Shown piece by piece: positions 50,738 to 59,426 of a DNA stretch of 64,000 nt. Source of the stretch: Pelomonas margarita. Its GTDB lineage: Bacteria; Pseudomonadota; Gammaproteobacteria; Burkholderiales; Burkholderiaceae_C. The DNA lies in assembly GCF_043555875.1 (NCBI RefSeq), contig NZ_JBIGHW010000009.1:1-64000 (forward strand), in the 5' to 3' direction. The notes below the pieces were generated by a model, which saw only the letters and a list, made by a program, of their open reading frames with translations, was not told where the DNA came from and searched no databases. Positions within the stretch are counted from its first letter, which is position 1; the number at the start of each line of letters is the position of its first letter. Both the position numbers and the translations under genes were made by a program.

Positions 50738-51910
50738 CTAGGGCCGCCGCCACGCGGCCACCGCCGTGGCCACGCCACCGGCCACCACGCCCCAGAAGGC
50801 CGCGCCGATACCGAAGGCGCTAACGCCCGACAGGCACACCAGGAAGGTCAGGATGGCGGCATCGCGGTGGGCCTCGTCCTTCAGTGCCGTGCCCAGCGCC
50901 CCGGCGATGGTGCCCAGCAGGGCCAGGCCCGCGATGGCGACCACCAGCTCGCGCGGGAAGGCGCCCAGCAGCAGCGCCACGGCGCCGCCAGCCAAGCCCA
51001 GCAGCACGTAGAACAGGCCGGCGGCGATGGACGCCGTGTAGCGCCGCGCCGGATCCTCATGCGCCTCGCGGCCCATGCAGATGGCCGCCGTGATGGCCGC
51101 CAGGTTGAACGCATAGCCGCCAAAGGGCGCCAGCAGCGTGGTGGCGGCGCCGGTGACGGTGATGGAAGCCGACACCGGCGTCTGGTAGCCATTGGCCCGC
51201 TGGGCCGCCACGCCGGGCAGGTTCTGCGAGGCCATCGTGACGATGAACAGCGGCAGCGCGACGCCGATGGCGGCATGCCACGTGAACGTGGGCGAGGTCC
51301 ACACCGGCAGCGCCCACAGCTGCGACGTGTCCAGACCCGCGAAGCTGAGCCGCCCCTCGCCCAGCGCGTATGCGACGCCCACCAGCAGCACGCCGGGCAC
51401 CGCGTAGCGCGGCCACCAGCGCCGGCCCAGCAGGTAGGCGGCGGCCATCGCGAGTACGAGGCCGGGATCGGTCTTCACGCTAGCCACGGCATCCAGCCCG
51501 AAGCGCGCCAGTACGCCGGCCAGCAGCGCGGACGCGATGGCGACGGGGATGCGGTCCATCAGCTTCTCGAACCAGCCGCTGGCGCCGGCCGCCACGATGA
51601 GCAGGCCGCAGACGATGAAGGCACCGATGGCCTCGGGCATCGCCACGCTGGACGTGGACGCCAGCAGCGCCGCGCCGGGCGTGGACCAGGCGGTGAGCAC
51701 CGGCTGGCGCGTCCACAGACTCAGGGCCAGGCTGGTCAGCCCCATGCCAAGGCCCAGTGCCCACAGCCACGAGGCCGTCTGCGCCGGCGTGGCGCCGAGC
51801 GCGACGGTGGCCTGGAAGATGATGGCGACGGAACTGGTGTAGCCCACCAGCACGGCGACGAAGCCGGCCACGACGGTGGCGGGAGAGAAGTCTTTCAGCA
51901 GCGGGCGCAT
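50738..51910 (-). CDS. BenE-family benzoate/H+ symporter
   Basis: A 390-residue protein with about 12 hydrophobic segments. BenE blocks: FSPATVVAGFVAVLVGYTSSVAI at the N-terminus, TAWSTPGAALLAS, IPVAIASALLAGVLARFGLDA, TMASQNLPGVA and TLLAPFGGYAFNLAAITAAIC. Characterised members take up benzoate with protons; others probably carry different aromatic acids. The start is ATG 51910, four codons inside the longest frame. No benzoate degradation genes are adjacent. Confidence 0.9.
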   Translation of the reverse strand: MRPLLKDFSPATVVAGFVAVLVGYTSSVAIIFQATVALGATPAQTASWLWALGLGMGLTSLALSLWTRQPVLTAWSTPGAALLASTSSVAMPEAIGAFIVCGLLIVAAGASGWFEKLMDRIPVAIASALLAGVLARFGLDAVASVKTDPGLVLAMAAAYLLGRRWWPRYAVPGVLLVGVAYALGEGRLSFAGLDTSQLWALPVWTSPTFTWHAAIGVALPLFIVTMASQNLPGVAAQRANGYQTPVSASITVTGAATTLLAPFGGYAFNLAAITAAICMGREAHEDPARRYTASIAAGLFYVLLGLAGGAVALLLGAFPRELVVAIAGLALLGTIAGALGTALKDEAHRDAAILTFLVCLSGVSAFGIGAAFWGVVAGGVATAVAAWRRP

Positions 51911-51932
51911 GCGACCCAGCATAGCGGCGGGG

Positions 51933-53288
51933 TCAGCGCGAGCGCCGGCCGTGCCCCCACAGCAGCAGCGCGCCCAAGACCAGCACCGCCACGCCGACGA
52001 CCGCGCCAGCCTTCACGTAGACGACGCTGGACCACAGCACATAGGCGCTGGTGCCGGCGAACAGCAGCGGCAGCCACGGGTACAGCGGCACGCGCACGGG
52101 GCGCGGCTGGTCGGGTTCGCGGCGGCGCAGCACGATGACGGCCAGCGCGCTCAGCGTCATGAAGAACCAGTACACCGGCGACAGGTAGTCCACCATCGTC
52201 GAGAAGCCGCCGCGCGTGAACGTGCCGAAGGCCACCAGCGCCAGCGCCACGCCGGCCGTGGCCAGCACGGCGCCGGTGGGCGTGCCACGGGCGTGGTTCC
52301 AGCGGGCGAGCTGCCATTCGGTGGCCAGGTCGCGCGCGGCGGCGTAGGTGGTGCGCGGGCCGGCGATCAGCAGCGCGTTCATCACCGACAGCGCGGTCAG
52401 CGTGACGACACCCACCATCAGCAGCTCCGCGCTGCGGCCGAAGGCGATGCGCATCAGGTCGGCCGCCGGCGCCTCGCTGGCGGCCAGGCCGCTCACACCC
52501 AGCACGCGCAGGTAGGCCCAGTTGGCCAGCAGGTACAGGCCCATCACCAGCGCCAGGCCCAGCAGCAGCGCGCGCTGGATGCCGCGCTGCGGGTCGCGCA
52601 TCTCGGCGGACAGCGTGGCCGCGTCGCTCCAGCCGCCGTAGGCCAGGAACACGAACACCAGTGCCAACCCCCAGTCCGCACCCGGCACGGCCGGCGGCGG
52701 CGTGGCGGGCGCGTGGCCGGCCAACACCTGCGCGCCGGCGCCCAGGCCCAGCAGCACCAGGCCCAGCAGCACGGCGGCGCTCAGGCCCAGTTGCGTACCC
52801 AGGCCCACGCGAACACCCAGCAGGTTCAGCGCCGTGAGGCCCACGATGAGCCCTCCGGCCATCAGTGCGCTGGCATGTGGGCCCAGCCAGGGCGTCAGGT
52901 CCACCACCTGCGCGAGGTAGTCGCCGAAGACGAAGCCCAGCAGCGCCATCGACCCCGTGTGGATGACGGCGAAGCGCGACCACGCGAACAGGAAGCCCAG
53001 CCGGTGGCCATAGGCGCGGCGCAGGAAGTGATAGTCGCCGCCGGTGTCGGGGAAGGCCGCGGCCAGCTCGGCGAAGCACAGGCCGCCCACCAACGACAGC
53101 ACGCCGCCCAGCGCCCAGGCCAGCAGCAGCTGCGTCGGATCGCCCAGCGCCTGCGCGGCCATGGGCGAGGTCTTGAAGATGCCGGCGCCGATGACCATGC
53201 CCACGCACAGCGCGCCGGCATGCCGCACATCGAGGCGGCATTCGGGCTGGGCGGGAGGCATGGTGGGCATGGTGGGCATGGTGGGCAT
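51933..53288 (-). CDS. APC-superfamily amino acid permease
   Basis: A 451-residue permease with about 12 membrane segments. The first helix has VGMVIGAGIFKTSP (the APC GxGIF substrate-binding break), and FAELAAAFPDTGGDYHFLRRAYG is the second conserved block. LVFVFLAYGGWSDAATLSAEM and NALLIAGPRTTYAAARD follow. The amino acid carried is not evident. The N-terminus is odd: four in-frame ATGs nine bases apart (53288, 53279, 53270, 53261) encode MPTMPTMPTMPP, so the exact start is ambiguous. Confidence 0.9.
   Translation of the reverse strand: MPTMPTMPTMPPAQPECRLDVRHAGALCVGMVIGAGIFKTSPMAAQALGDPTQLLLAWALGGVLSLVGGLCFAELAAAFPDTGGDYHFLRRAYGHRLGFLFAWSRFAVIHTGSMALLGFVFGDYLAQVVDLTPWLGPHASALMAGGLIVGLTALNLLGVRVGLGTQLGLSAAVLLGLVLLGLGAGAQVLAGHAPATPPPAVPGADWGLALVFVFLAYGGWSDAATLSAEMRDPQRGIQRALLLGLALVMGLYLLANWAYLRVLGVSGLAASEAPAADLMRIAFGRSAELLMVGVVTLTALSVMNALLIAGPRTTYAAARDLATEWQLARWNHARGTPTGAVLATAGVALALVAFGTFTRGGFSTMVDYLSPVYWFFMTLSALAVIVLRRREPDQPRPVRVPLYPWLPLLFAGTSAYVLWSSVVYVKAGAVVGVAVLVLGALLLWGHGRRSR
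53259..53285 (-). repeat. 9-bp tandem repeat spanning the permease start
   Basis: CATGGTGGG is repeated three times in a row with a fourth partial copy (CATGGGG) at 53286. Each unit supplies an in-frame ATG on the minus strand. Gain or loss of a unit keeps the reading frame and only changes the number of start options. Confidence 0.8.
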
Positions 53289-53509
53289 GGGGCAAAGAGT
53301 GGCGCGGGCCTGCGATGCTAGGAGACCGTCGGGCTTTGGGCCTGGAACGCGCCCGAAGCCCGATAGCCTCCTAGATCGCTACTACGTCTGGCCCGGCCGC
53401 TGCGCGGGGCGCAGACAAGGGCGAGCGCCACGCAAGGGCACCAAGGCTGGCGCCAGCGCGCCAGCGCGCCAACGGGCAGCATCCCGGCTTCGCTGTTTTG
53501 CCCCGTCCC

Positions 53510-54145
53510 ATGACCACCCTGATCGACAAGCTCAAGTGGCGCTACGCCACCAAGAAGATGAACCCCGCCCTGCCCCTGCCGCAGGACAAGCTGGATCGCA
53601 TCCTGGAAGCCGTGCGCCTGACCGCCACCTCCAGCGGCCTGCAGCCCTATGAAGTGCTGATCGTCCAGGACCCGGCGCTGCGCGCCCGCATCCGCGAACA
53701 CGCGTGGAAGCAGGCCCAGGTCACCGACGCGTCGCACCTGCTGGTGTTTGCCGCCTGGGACAACTACACGGCCGATCGCATCAACCAGATGTTCGACCTG
53801 ACGAACGAGGTGCGCGGCTTCAAAAACGACGGCTGGGAGGCCTACCGCCAGCAGCTGCTGTCGGTCTACCCGCAGCGCAGTGCCGAAGAGAATTTCCAGC
53901 ACGCCGCCCGTCAGGCCTACATCGGCCTGGGCACGGCGCTGATCGCCGCAGCCGAAGAGCAGGTCGACGCCACGCCGATGGAAGGCTTCGACCCCGCCCA
54001 GGTCGACGAGATCCTGGGCCTCAAGGCCCGCGGCCTGCGCTCCGTGCTGCTGCTGCCCCTGGGCTACCGCCAGGCCGACGGCGACTGGCTGGTGAACCTG
54101 AAAAAGGTGCGCCGCGCGAAGGACCAGTTCGTCTCGACGATCTGA
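53510..54145 (+). CDS. Nitroreductase-family NAD(P)H oxidoreductase
   Basis: A 211-residue flavoprotein of the NfsB-like group: LKWRYATKKMNPALPLP (FMN phosphate contact near the N-terminus), AVRLTATSSGLQPYEVLIVQD, HAARQAYIGLGTALIAAAEE and GLRSVLLLPLGYRQADGDWL. These enzymes reduce nitro compounds, quinones or other acceptors using FMN and NAD(P)H. ATG 53510 is preferred by the family N-terminus. A strong terminator follows the stop. Confidence 0.92.
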   Translation: MTTLIDKLKWRYATKKMNPALPLPQDKLDRILEAVRLTATSSGLQPYEVLIVQDPALRARIREHAWKQAQVTDASHLLVFAAWDNYTADRINQMFDLTNEVRGFKNDGWEAYRQQLLSVYPQRSAEENFQHAARQAYIGLGTALIAAAEEQVDATPMEGFDPAQVDEILGLKARGLRSVLLLPLGYRQADGDWLVNLKKVRRAKDQFVSTI

Positions 54146-54165
54146 GCGCCAGCGCTGCATGAGCA

Positions 54166-54189
54166 ACGGCCCCGAGGGGCCGTTTTTTT
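54166..54189 (+). terminator. Strong Rho-independent terminator after the nitroreductase gene
   Basis: ACGGCCCC (54166-54173) and GGGGCCGT (54176-54183) form a stem followed by an unbroken run of T to 54189. AA before the stem could extend pairing. Confidence 0.9.
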
Positions 54190-54252
54190 CGTCGGTTGCT
54201 TGCTGTCGACCCGAAGCCGCTCTCGGCTGCGGCGATTTCGCAGGGCACAGGC

Positions 54253-56136
54253 TCAGATCTCGACCTTGCTGCCCAACTCCACGATGCGGTTGGTCGGCAG
54301 GTGCAGGAAGTCCGCCGCCGCCGACGCGTTGCGGTGCATGCTGGCGAACAGCTTCTCGCGCCACAGCGACATGCCCGAGCCGATGGTGGGGATGATGATG
54401 TCGCGGCTCAGGAAGTAGCTGGTCTCCATCTCCTCCAGCTGCACGCCATGCGTCTTCAGCAGCGCCAGCGCCTCGGGCACGTCGGGCTCGTTCTTGAAGC
54501 CGAAGTGCAGCGACACCTGCCAGCACTTGTTGCCCAGCGACTCGACCTCGCAGCGCTTCTCGAAGCCGATGAAGGGCACCTCGTGGTGCTTCACCGTGAC
54601 GAACACGTTCTGCTCGTGCAGCACCTTGTTGTGCTTGAGGTTGTGCAGCAGCGCGTTGGGCGTGCTGCCACGCTCGGCCGACAGGAACACCGCCGTGCCC
54701 GACACGCGCGTGGGCGGGTTGATGAACACGGCCTCCAGGAAGGCCGGTAGCTCGATGGCGTCCTGGCGCAGCTTGTCGGAAAGCAGGCGCCGACCCTGCT
54801 TCCAGGTCAGCATCAGCGTGAACACGCAGACGCCGATCAGCAGCGGGAACCAGCCGCCATGGCCCAGCTTGAGCAGGTTGGACGCGAGGAAGGTCACGTC
54901 GATGACGAAGAAGATGCCCGTGGCCGCCACACACAGCGCGAGTGGGTACTTCCAGCCGTAGCGGATGACGAAGAAGGTCATCACGGTGGTGATGGTCATG
55001 TCGATGGTGACCGCCACGCCGTAGGCCCCGGCCAGCTTGCTGGACGAGCCGAAGAACACCACGGCCACCACCACCAGCGCGAACAGGCTCCAGTTGATGA
55101 AGGGCACGTAGATCTGGCCGGTGTCGCGCACGCTGGTGTGCAGGATGCGCAGGCGCGGCATGATGCCCAGCTGGATGGCCTGCTTGGTGACCGAGAAGGC
55201 CGCCGTGATCAGCGCCTGCGAGGCCACCGTGGCAGCCGCCATGGCGAGCAGGAACAGCGGGATCTCGGCCCAGTCCGGCGCCAGCAGGTAGAACGGGTTC
55301 TTGATGGCCTCCGGGTTGTTCAGCAACATGGCGCCCTGGCCGAAGTAGTTGATGACCAGCGCGGGCATGACGATGCCGTACCAGGCGATGCGGATGGGCT
55401 TCTTGCCGAAGTGGCCCAGGTCGGCGTAGAGCGCCTCGCCGCCGGTGACCACCAGCACCACGGCGCCCAGGGCGACGAAGGCCACCCACCCGTACGCCAC
55501 GCAGAAGTTCAGCGCGTAAGCGGGGTTGACGGCCGCGAGCACGCGCGGGTTGTCGAGGATGTAGGGCAGGCCCAGCGCCGCCAGCGTCAGGAACCAGGCC
55601 AGCATCACGGGCCCGAAGGCCTTGCCGATGCCGCCGGTGCCGAAGCGCTGCACCGCGAACAGCCCGGCCAGCACCAGCAGCGTGACGGGCAGCACGGCGT
55701 CGTGGTACTGCGGCGCGTAGACCTCGATGCCCTCGATGGCGCCCAGCACCGTCATGGCCGGCGTGATGACGGCGTCGCCGAAGAAGATGGCCGTACCGAA
55801 CAGGCCCACCAGCATCAGCCCGCGGCGCAGCGGCGGCTTGTCGTTCACGGCGTTGGTGGCCAGCGCCAGCATGGCGATGAGGCCGCCCTCGCCGTTGTTG
55901 TCGGCGCGCAGGATGAGCAGCACGTACTTGAGCGAGACCACCACGGTCATCGTCCAGAACAGCAGGGAGAGCACGCCGAGGATGTTGTCCGGCGTGGTGG
56001 CCACATGGCCGCCGTGGAACACCTCCTTCAGCGCATAGAGCGGGCTGGTGCCGATGTCGCCGTAGACGACGCCCAGGGCACCAAGGGTGAGGCCCGCTGT
56101 TGCCGAGGGGCTGCGGGCCGCGTGGGAAGAACTCAC
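54253..56136 (-). CDS. kup: Kup-type potassium uptake protein
   Basis: A 627-residue KUP/HAK transporter. The family N-terminus ALGVVYGDIGTSPLYALKEVF is clear, followed by LRADNNGEGGLIAMLAL, FFGDAVITPAMTVLGAIEG and about 12 hydrophobic segments. The long C-terminal cytoplasmic domain ends in GMSLWREKLFASMHRNASAAADFLHLP. It imports K+ with protons at low external potassium or low pH. The start is GTG 56136 (translated MSSSHAARSP); the longer open frame would run into the end of the TonB-receptor gene, and GTG gives the usual length. Confidence 0.94.
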   Translation of the reverse strand: MSSSHAARSPSATAGLTLGALGVVYGDIGTSPLYALKEVFHGGHVATTPDNILGVLSLLFWTMTVVVSLKYVLLILRADNNGEGGLIAMLALATNAVNDKPPLRRGLMLVGLFGTAIFFGDAVITPAMTVLGAIEGIEVYAPQYHDAVLPVTLLVLAGLFAVQRFGTGGIGKAFGPVMLAWFLTLAALGLPYILDNPRVLAAVNPAYALNFCVAYGWVAFVALGAVVLVVTGGEALYADLGHFGKKPIRIAWYGIVMPALVINYFGQGAMLLNNPEAIKNPFYLLAPDWAEIPLFLLAMAAATVASQALITAAFSVTKQAIQLGIMPRLRILHTSVRDTGQIYVPFINWSLFALVVVAVVFFGSSSKLAGAYGVAVTIDMTITTVMTFFVIRYGWKYPLALCVAATGIFFVIDVTFLASNLLKLGHGGWFPLLIGVCVFTLMLTWKQGRRLLSDKLRQDAIELPAFLEAVFINPPTRVSGTAVFLSAERGSTPNALLHNLKHNKVLHEQNVFVTVKHHEVPFIGFEKRCEVESLGNKCWQVSLHFGFKNEPDVPEALALLKTHGVQLEEMETSYFLSRDIIIPTIGSGMSLWREKLFASMHRNASAAADFLHLPTNRIVELGSKVEI

Positions 56137-56246
56137 GTCGCGAGGACCACCGGCTTGGGGTGGCGTTTGTTCGAAAGCCGCGATTCTGCGCCCGGTTTTG
56201 GTGTTTTGTGCAGCGCAGCAATCCCCGGGCCTCCACCCTTGACAAC

Positions 56247-56271
56247 GAAAAACGGCGCCCGAAGGCGCCGC
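56247..56271 (-). terminator. Terminator after the TonB-dependent receptor gene
   Basis: On the minus strand, CGGCGCC-TTCG-GGCGCCG (arms 56264-56270 and 56253-56259) is followed by TTTTT. It lies about 40 bases after the receptor stop and separates it from kup. Confidence 0.85.
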
Positions 56272-56308
56272 TGGCATGCCGTCCGCCGGGTGGCCCGGCG
56301 GCGGCAGA

Positions 56309-59257
56309 TCACTTGAACACGTAGTCCACGGACACGTTGAACCGGCGGCCCAGCTGGGCGGTGGTGCCCGCATCCCAGTAGGTGAAGGCCGACGGGATGT
56401 TGGTGGCGCGGCGGTAGCTGTTGGTGACGTTCAGCAGGCTGGCCGAGATCACCAGGTCCTTGATGCCGCGGTAGGCGCCGCCAAAGTCCAGCGTGCCCTC
56501 ACGGCCGACGAAGCAGCCGTTGTCCTGCTGCAGCAGCACGTTGGCGGCCGTCGTGGAGCTCAGGCAGCCGGCCGTCGTGGTGCGCCACAGGGCGTCCTGG
56601 TGGTTGTAGCGCGTCCAGGCGGACAGCTCCTCGCCCTTCCAGTTCACCTCCAGCGTCGCCTTGGTCTTGGGCAGGTCGGCCGTGGCCGTGCCGGCCAGGC
56701 GGTCGACGGTGCCGCCCGCGAGCACCAGCTGGTCAAAGCGCTGGGTGTAGGAGCCGCTGAGCTTGCCGCCAAACTTGCCCCAGTTGCCAGCCGGCAGGCG
56801 CACGTTGAGCTCGTAGTCCAGGCCCGCCGTCTTGGTGTACTGAAAGTTGCCGTACTGGCGCACCAGCGCCAGGATGGGCCCGCTGTTCTGCACGCCCGGC
56901 AGCCAGGTGGCGGGGTTGGGGTCGCGGATGACGCTGGCCGCGTACGCCACCGGGTCGGCGTTGAAGCGCTCCATCAGGTCCACACCGCGCTGGACGCGGA
57001 TTTCCTGGTTGCGCCGGAAGTACCAGGCGTCCAGGCTGAGGTCGATCTCCTTGCTCGGCGAGATCAGCACGCCCAGCGTGAAGGACTTGGACTCCTCGGG
57101 CTTGAGGTTGCGGTTGGCGCTGACGACCGTCGGGATGCTGCCGGCGGCGTTGGTGGTGGTGCGGCCCAACACGTTGCAGTCGCGCAGCACCGGCGGATCG
57201 GCACGGCTGACGCCGTTGTTGCAGCGCAGGTTGTCGACGACCGCGTAGTCCTGGAAGTTGTGGAAGGACGCGAGGTAGGAGTCGCCGATCTGCGAGATCG
57301 ACGGTGCCCGGAAACCGGTGGCGGCGGTGCCGCGCACGGCCAGCATGGACGGGATGGCCGCCCACTTGAAGCCGAGCTTGCCGGTGGTGGAGTTGCCGAA
57401 GTCGCTGTAGTGCTCGAAGCGCAGTGCAGCCTGCAGCTCCAGCTGCTTGAGCACCGGCAGACTCAGCTCGCTGAAGGCCGCGCTGGCCTTGCGCTTGCCG
57501 CTGGCGCCGTTGGCCACCAGGCCGATGTAGTCGCCGGCCAGGTAGTTGGCGTCCGGTATGGAGTTCAGCTCTTCCTGGCGGTACTCGGCGCCCAGCGCAA
57601 TGGCGGCCCGGCCACCAGGCAGGTCGAACAGCTCGCGGCTGGCGCGCGCGTCGACGCTGGTGATCGTCGAGTCGCCGGTGTTGATGGCGTCGGAGCCGAT
57701 GCTGGCGATGGCTTCCGGCGTGTTGACCTTGCCGAAACGGTAGGTGCCCGACGCGATGGAGGCGGTCAGCTTGGAGGAGCGCAGGCGGTTCTGCTGCACG
57801 CGCTCGTTCTCCTGCTTGCTGTGCATGACGGCGGCATCGACATCCCAGCCGGCGATGACGCCCTCCAGGCCGAGCAGGAAACGGCCCGACTGCAGCGTGG
57901 AGATGTCGTTGGCCGGCACGTCCTCGAAGCGGTGGATCAGCTGCACGGGCTGCGCATTGGCGGTGCCGTTGGTCGGGTTGTCCGGGTGGCCGACGGGCAG
58001 CACGATGGCGCTCTGGCGCAGGAACGTGCCGTCCAGCTTGGGCCAGGTCACGGCGGTCGGCGCGGTGGCGGTGCTGAAGATGCCGGTGGTCAGCGTACGC
58101 GGTGCGCCGCGCTCGGTGGTCTTGGTCTTGGAGACCATCACGTCCGCGTAGGCCGTCAGGTCGTTGCTCAGCGCGAAGGTGCCGCGCAGCATGCCGCTGA
58201 CGCGCTCCTGGGCGGAGATGGCCTCGTCGGCGTTGTCCAGGTTGAAGCGGCACTGGCCGTCGCGCAGGCTGGGGCCGGTGGGGCCCAGGCCCACCGGGCG
58301 CAGCGGCACGCCCTTGCCGACGGTGAGCTCCGCCGGGCAGCCCGGCAGCGTGCCCAGGTAGTTGGCGCCGAACGGGCTGTTGTTGGCCACCGAGGCGCCG
58401 TTCACCGTCGAGCTGCCGGCGGTGCTCGTCGGCACACGGTAGTAGCTGCTGTACAGAGAGGCGACCGAATCCGGCGTGAAGCGGGTCAAGCCGTTGGTGG
58501 TGCCGGAGGCCGTCGCGTTGAGGTAACGGTCATAGGCCGCCTGGTCGCCGCGGTCCTTCAGCTCCGAGTGCATGACCGAGTCACGCTTGGCGACGTCAAT
58601 GCCGCCGAAGACGTTGAATCGCTGCGTGTCGATGTTGCCGAAGCCGAAGGTCAGGCCGCCGGTCTTCTGCGCGCCCACGCCCTGGTCGTTGGCGCTGTAG
58701 CCCACATTGCCTTCCAGGCCCTGGAAGTCCTTGCGCAGCACGTAGTTGATGACGCCGGCCATCGCGTCGGAACCGTACAGCGCCGAGGCCCCATCCTTCA
58801 GGATGTCGATGCGGTCGATCGCGCCCTTGGGGATGGTGTTGGTGTTGATCAGCGAGCCGCGGCCGAAGTTGATGTCCACGGCACCGACCGGGGCGATGCG
58901 CCGACCGTTGATCAACACCAGCGTGCCCTGCGAGCCAAAGCCACGCAGCGAAATTGTGGACAGCCCGCCGACGAAGCCAGAGGCAGCACCGTCCTGGATG
59001 GAGCTGGCGTCCACTGCGCTGTTGGCGCGCAGCATCTCGTCGACGGTCGCATAGCCGGAGCTGCGGATCTCTTCGCGGGTGATGGACTGCACGACGGACG
59101 GCGTGGCGCGATCGATGCGCTTGATCAGCGAACCGGTGACCTCGACGCGTTCAATCTTGTTGACCGGCTCAGTGGCGGTCTGGGCCTGGGCCTGGGCGGC
59201 AAGCAGGGCAAAGGCAGCGGCAAACCAATGCGGTCGCATCGGACGGGTTCGTGGCAT
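56309..59257 (-). CDS. TonB-dependent outer-membrane receptor
   Basis: A 982-residue outer-membrane receptor. A signal peptide (FAAAFALLAAQAQAQ) leads to the plug domain: ERVEVTGSLIKRIDRATPSVVQ, GYATVDEMLRANSAVD, ISLRGFGSQGTLVLINGRRIAP, IDRIDILKDGASALYGSDAMAGVINYVLRK. The beta-barrel follows and ends SVDYVFK; the terminal aromatic is one residue in from the end. The VLINGRR...DIPKGAIDRIDILKDG plug is typical of the large oligopeptide/polysaccharide-type receptors. No Fur box was identified upstream. The substrate is unknown. Confidence 0.93.
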   Translation of the reverse strand: MPRTRPMRPHWFAAAFALLAAQAQAQTATEPVNKIERVEVTGSLIKRIDRATPSVVQSITREEIRSSGYATVDEMLRANSAVDASSIQDGAASGFVGGLSTISLRGFGSQGTLVLINGRRIAPVGAVDINFGRGSLINTNTIPKGAIDRIDILKDGASALYGSDAMAGVINYVLRKDFQGLEGNVGYSANDQGVGAQKTGGLTFGFGNIDTQRFNVFGGIDVAKRDSVMHSELKDRGDQAAYDRYLNATASGTTNGLTRFTPDSVASLYSSYYRVPTSTAGSSTVNGASVANNSPFGANYLGTLPGCPAELTVGKGVPLRPVGLGPTGPSLRDGQCRFNLDNADEAISAQERVSGMLRGTFALSNDLTAYADVMVSKTKTTERGAPRTLTTGIFSTATAPTAVTWPKLDGTFLRQSAIVLPVGHPDNPTNGTANAQPVQLIHRFEDVPANDISTLQSGRFLLGLEGVIAGWDVDAAVMHSKQENERVQQNRLRSSKLTASIASGTYRFGKVNTPEAIASIGSDAINTGDSTITSVDARASRELFDLPGGRAAIALGAEYRQEELNSIPDANYLAGDYIGLVANGASGKRKASAAFSELSLPVLKQLELQAALRFEHYSDFGNSTTGKLGFKWAAIPSMLAVRGTAATGFRAPSISQIGDSYLASFHNFQDYAVVDNLRCNNGVSRADPPVLRDCNVLGRTTTNAAGSIPTVVSANRNLKPEESKSFTLGVLISPSKEIDLSLDAWYFRRNQEIRVQRGVDLMERFNADPVAYAASVIRDPNPATWLPGVQNSGPILALVRQYGNFQYTKTAGLDYELNVRLPAGNWGKFGGKLSGSYTQRFDQLVLAGGTVDRLAGTATADLPKTKATLEVNWKGEELSAWTRYNHQDALWRTTTAGCLSSTTAANVLLQQDNGCFVGREGTLDFGGAYRGIKDLVISASLLNVTNSYRRATNIPSAFTYWDAGTTAQLGRRFNVSVDYVFK

Positions 59258-59426
59258 GGTGGAGCTCCGATAACAGCCGGTAGGCTGGAAAGACGAAGCT
59301 TCGACACTACTGGCGCTGCCCAGCGTCGCCAGCGCTCAAACACCAAATGCCGCGTTTACCCCAGGAAGTCAGACACAAAAAAGCCACATTTCACCGCCGC
59401 CTCGCAGCGCCCATGCCGCTGTTTCG

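Noticed and set aside
48102..52138. Two long overlapping plus-strand frames antisense to the DUF885, gshB, BenE and APC genes
   Set aside because: They overlap four recognisable genes on the opposite strand and have low-complexity Arg/His/Gln-rich translations.
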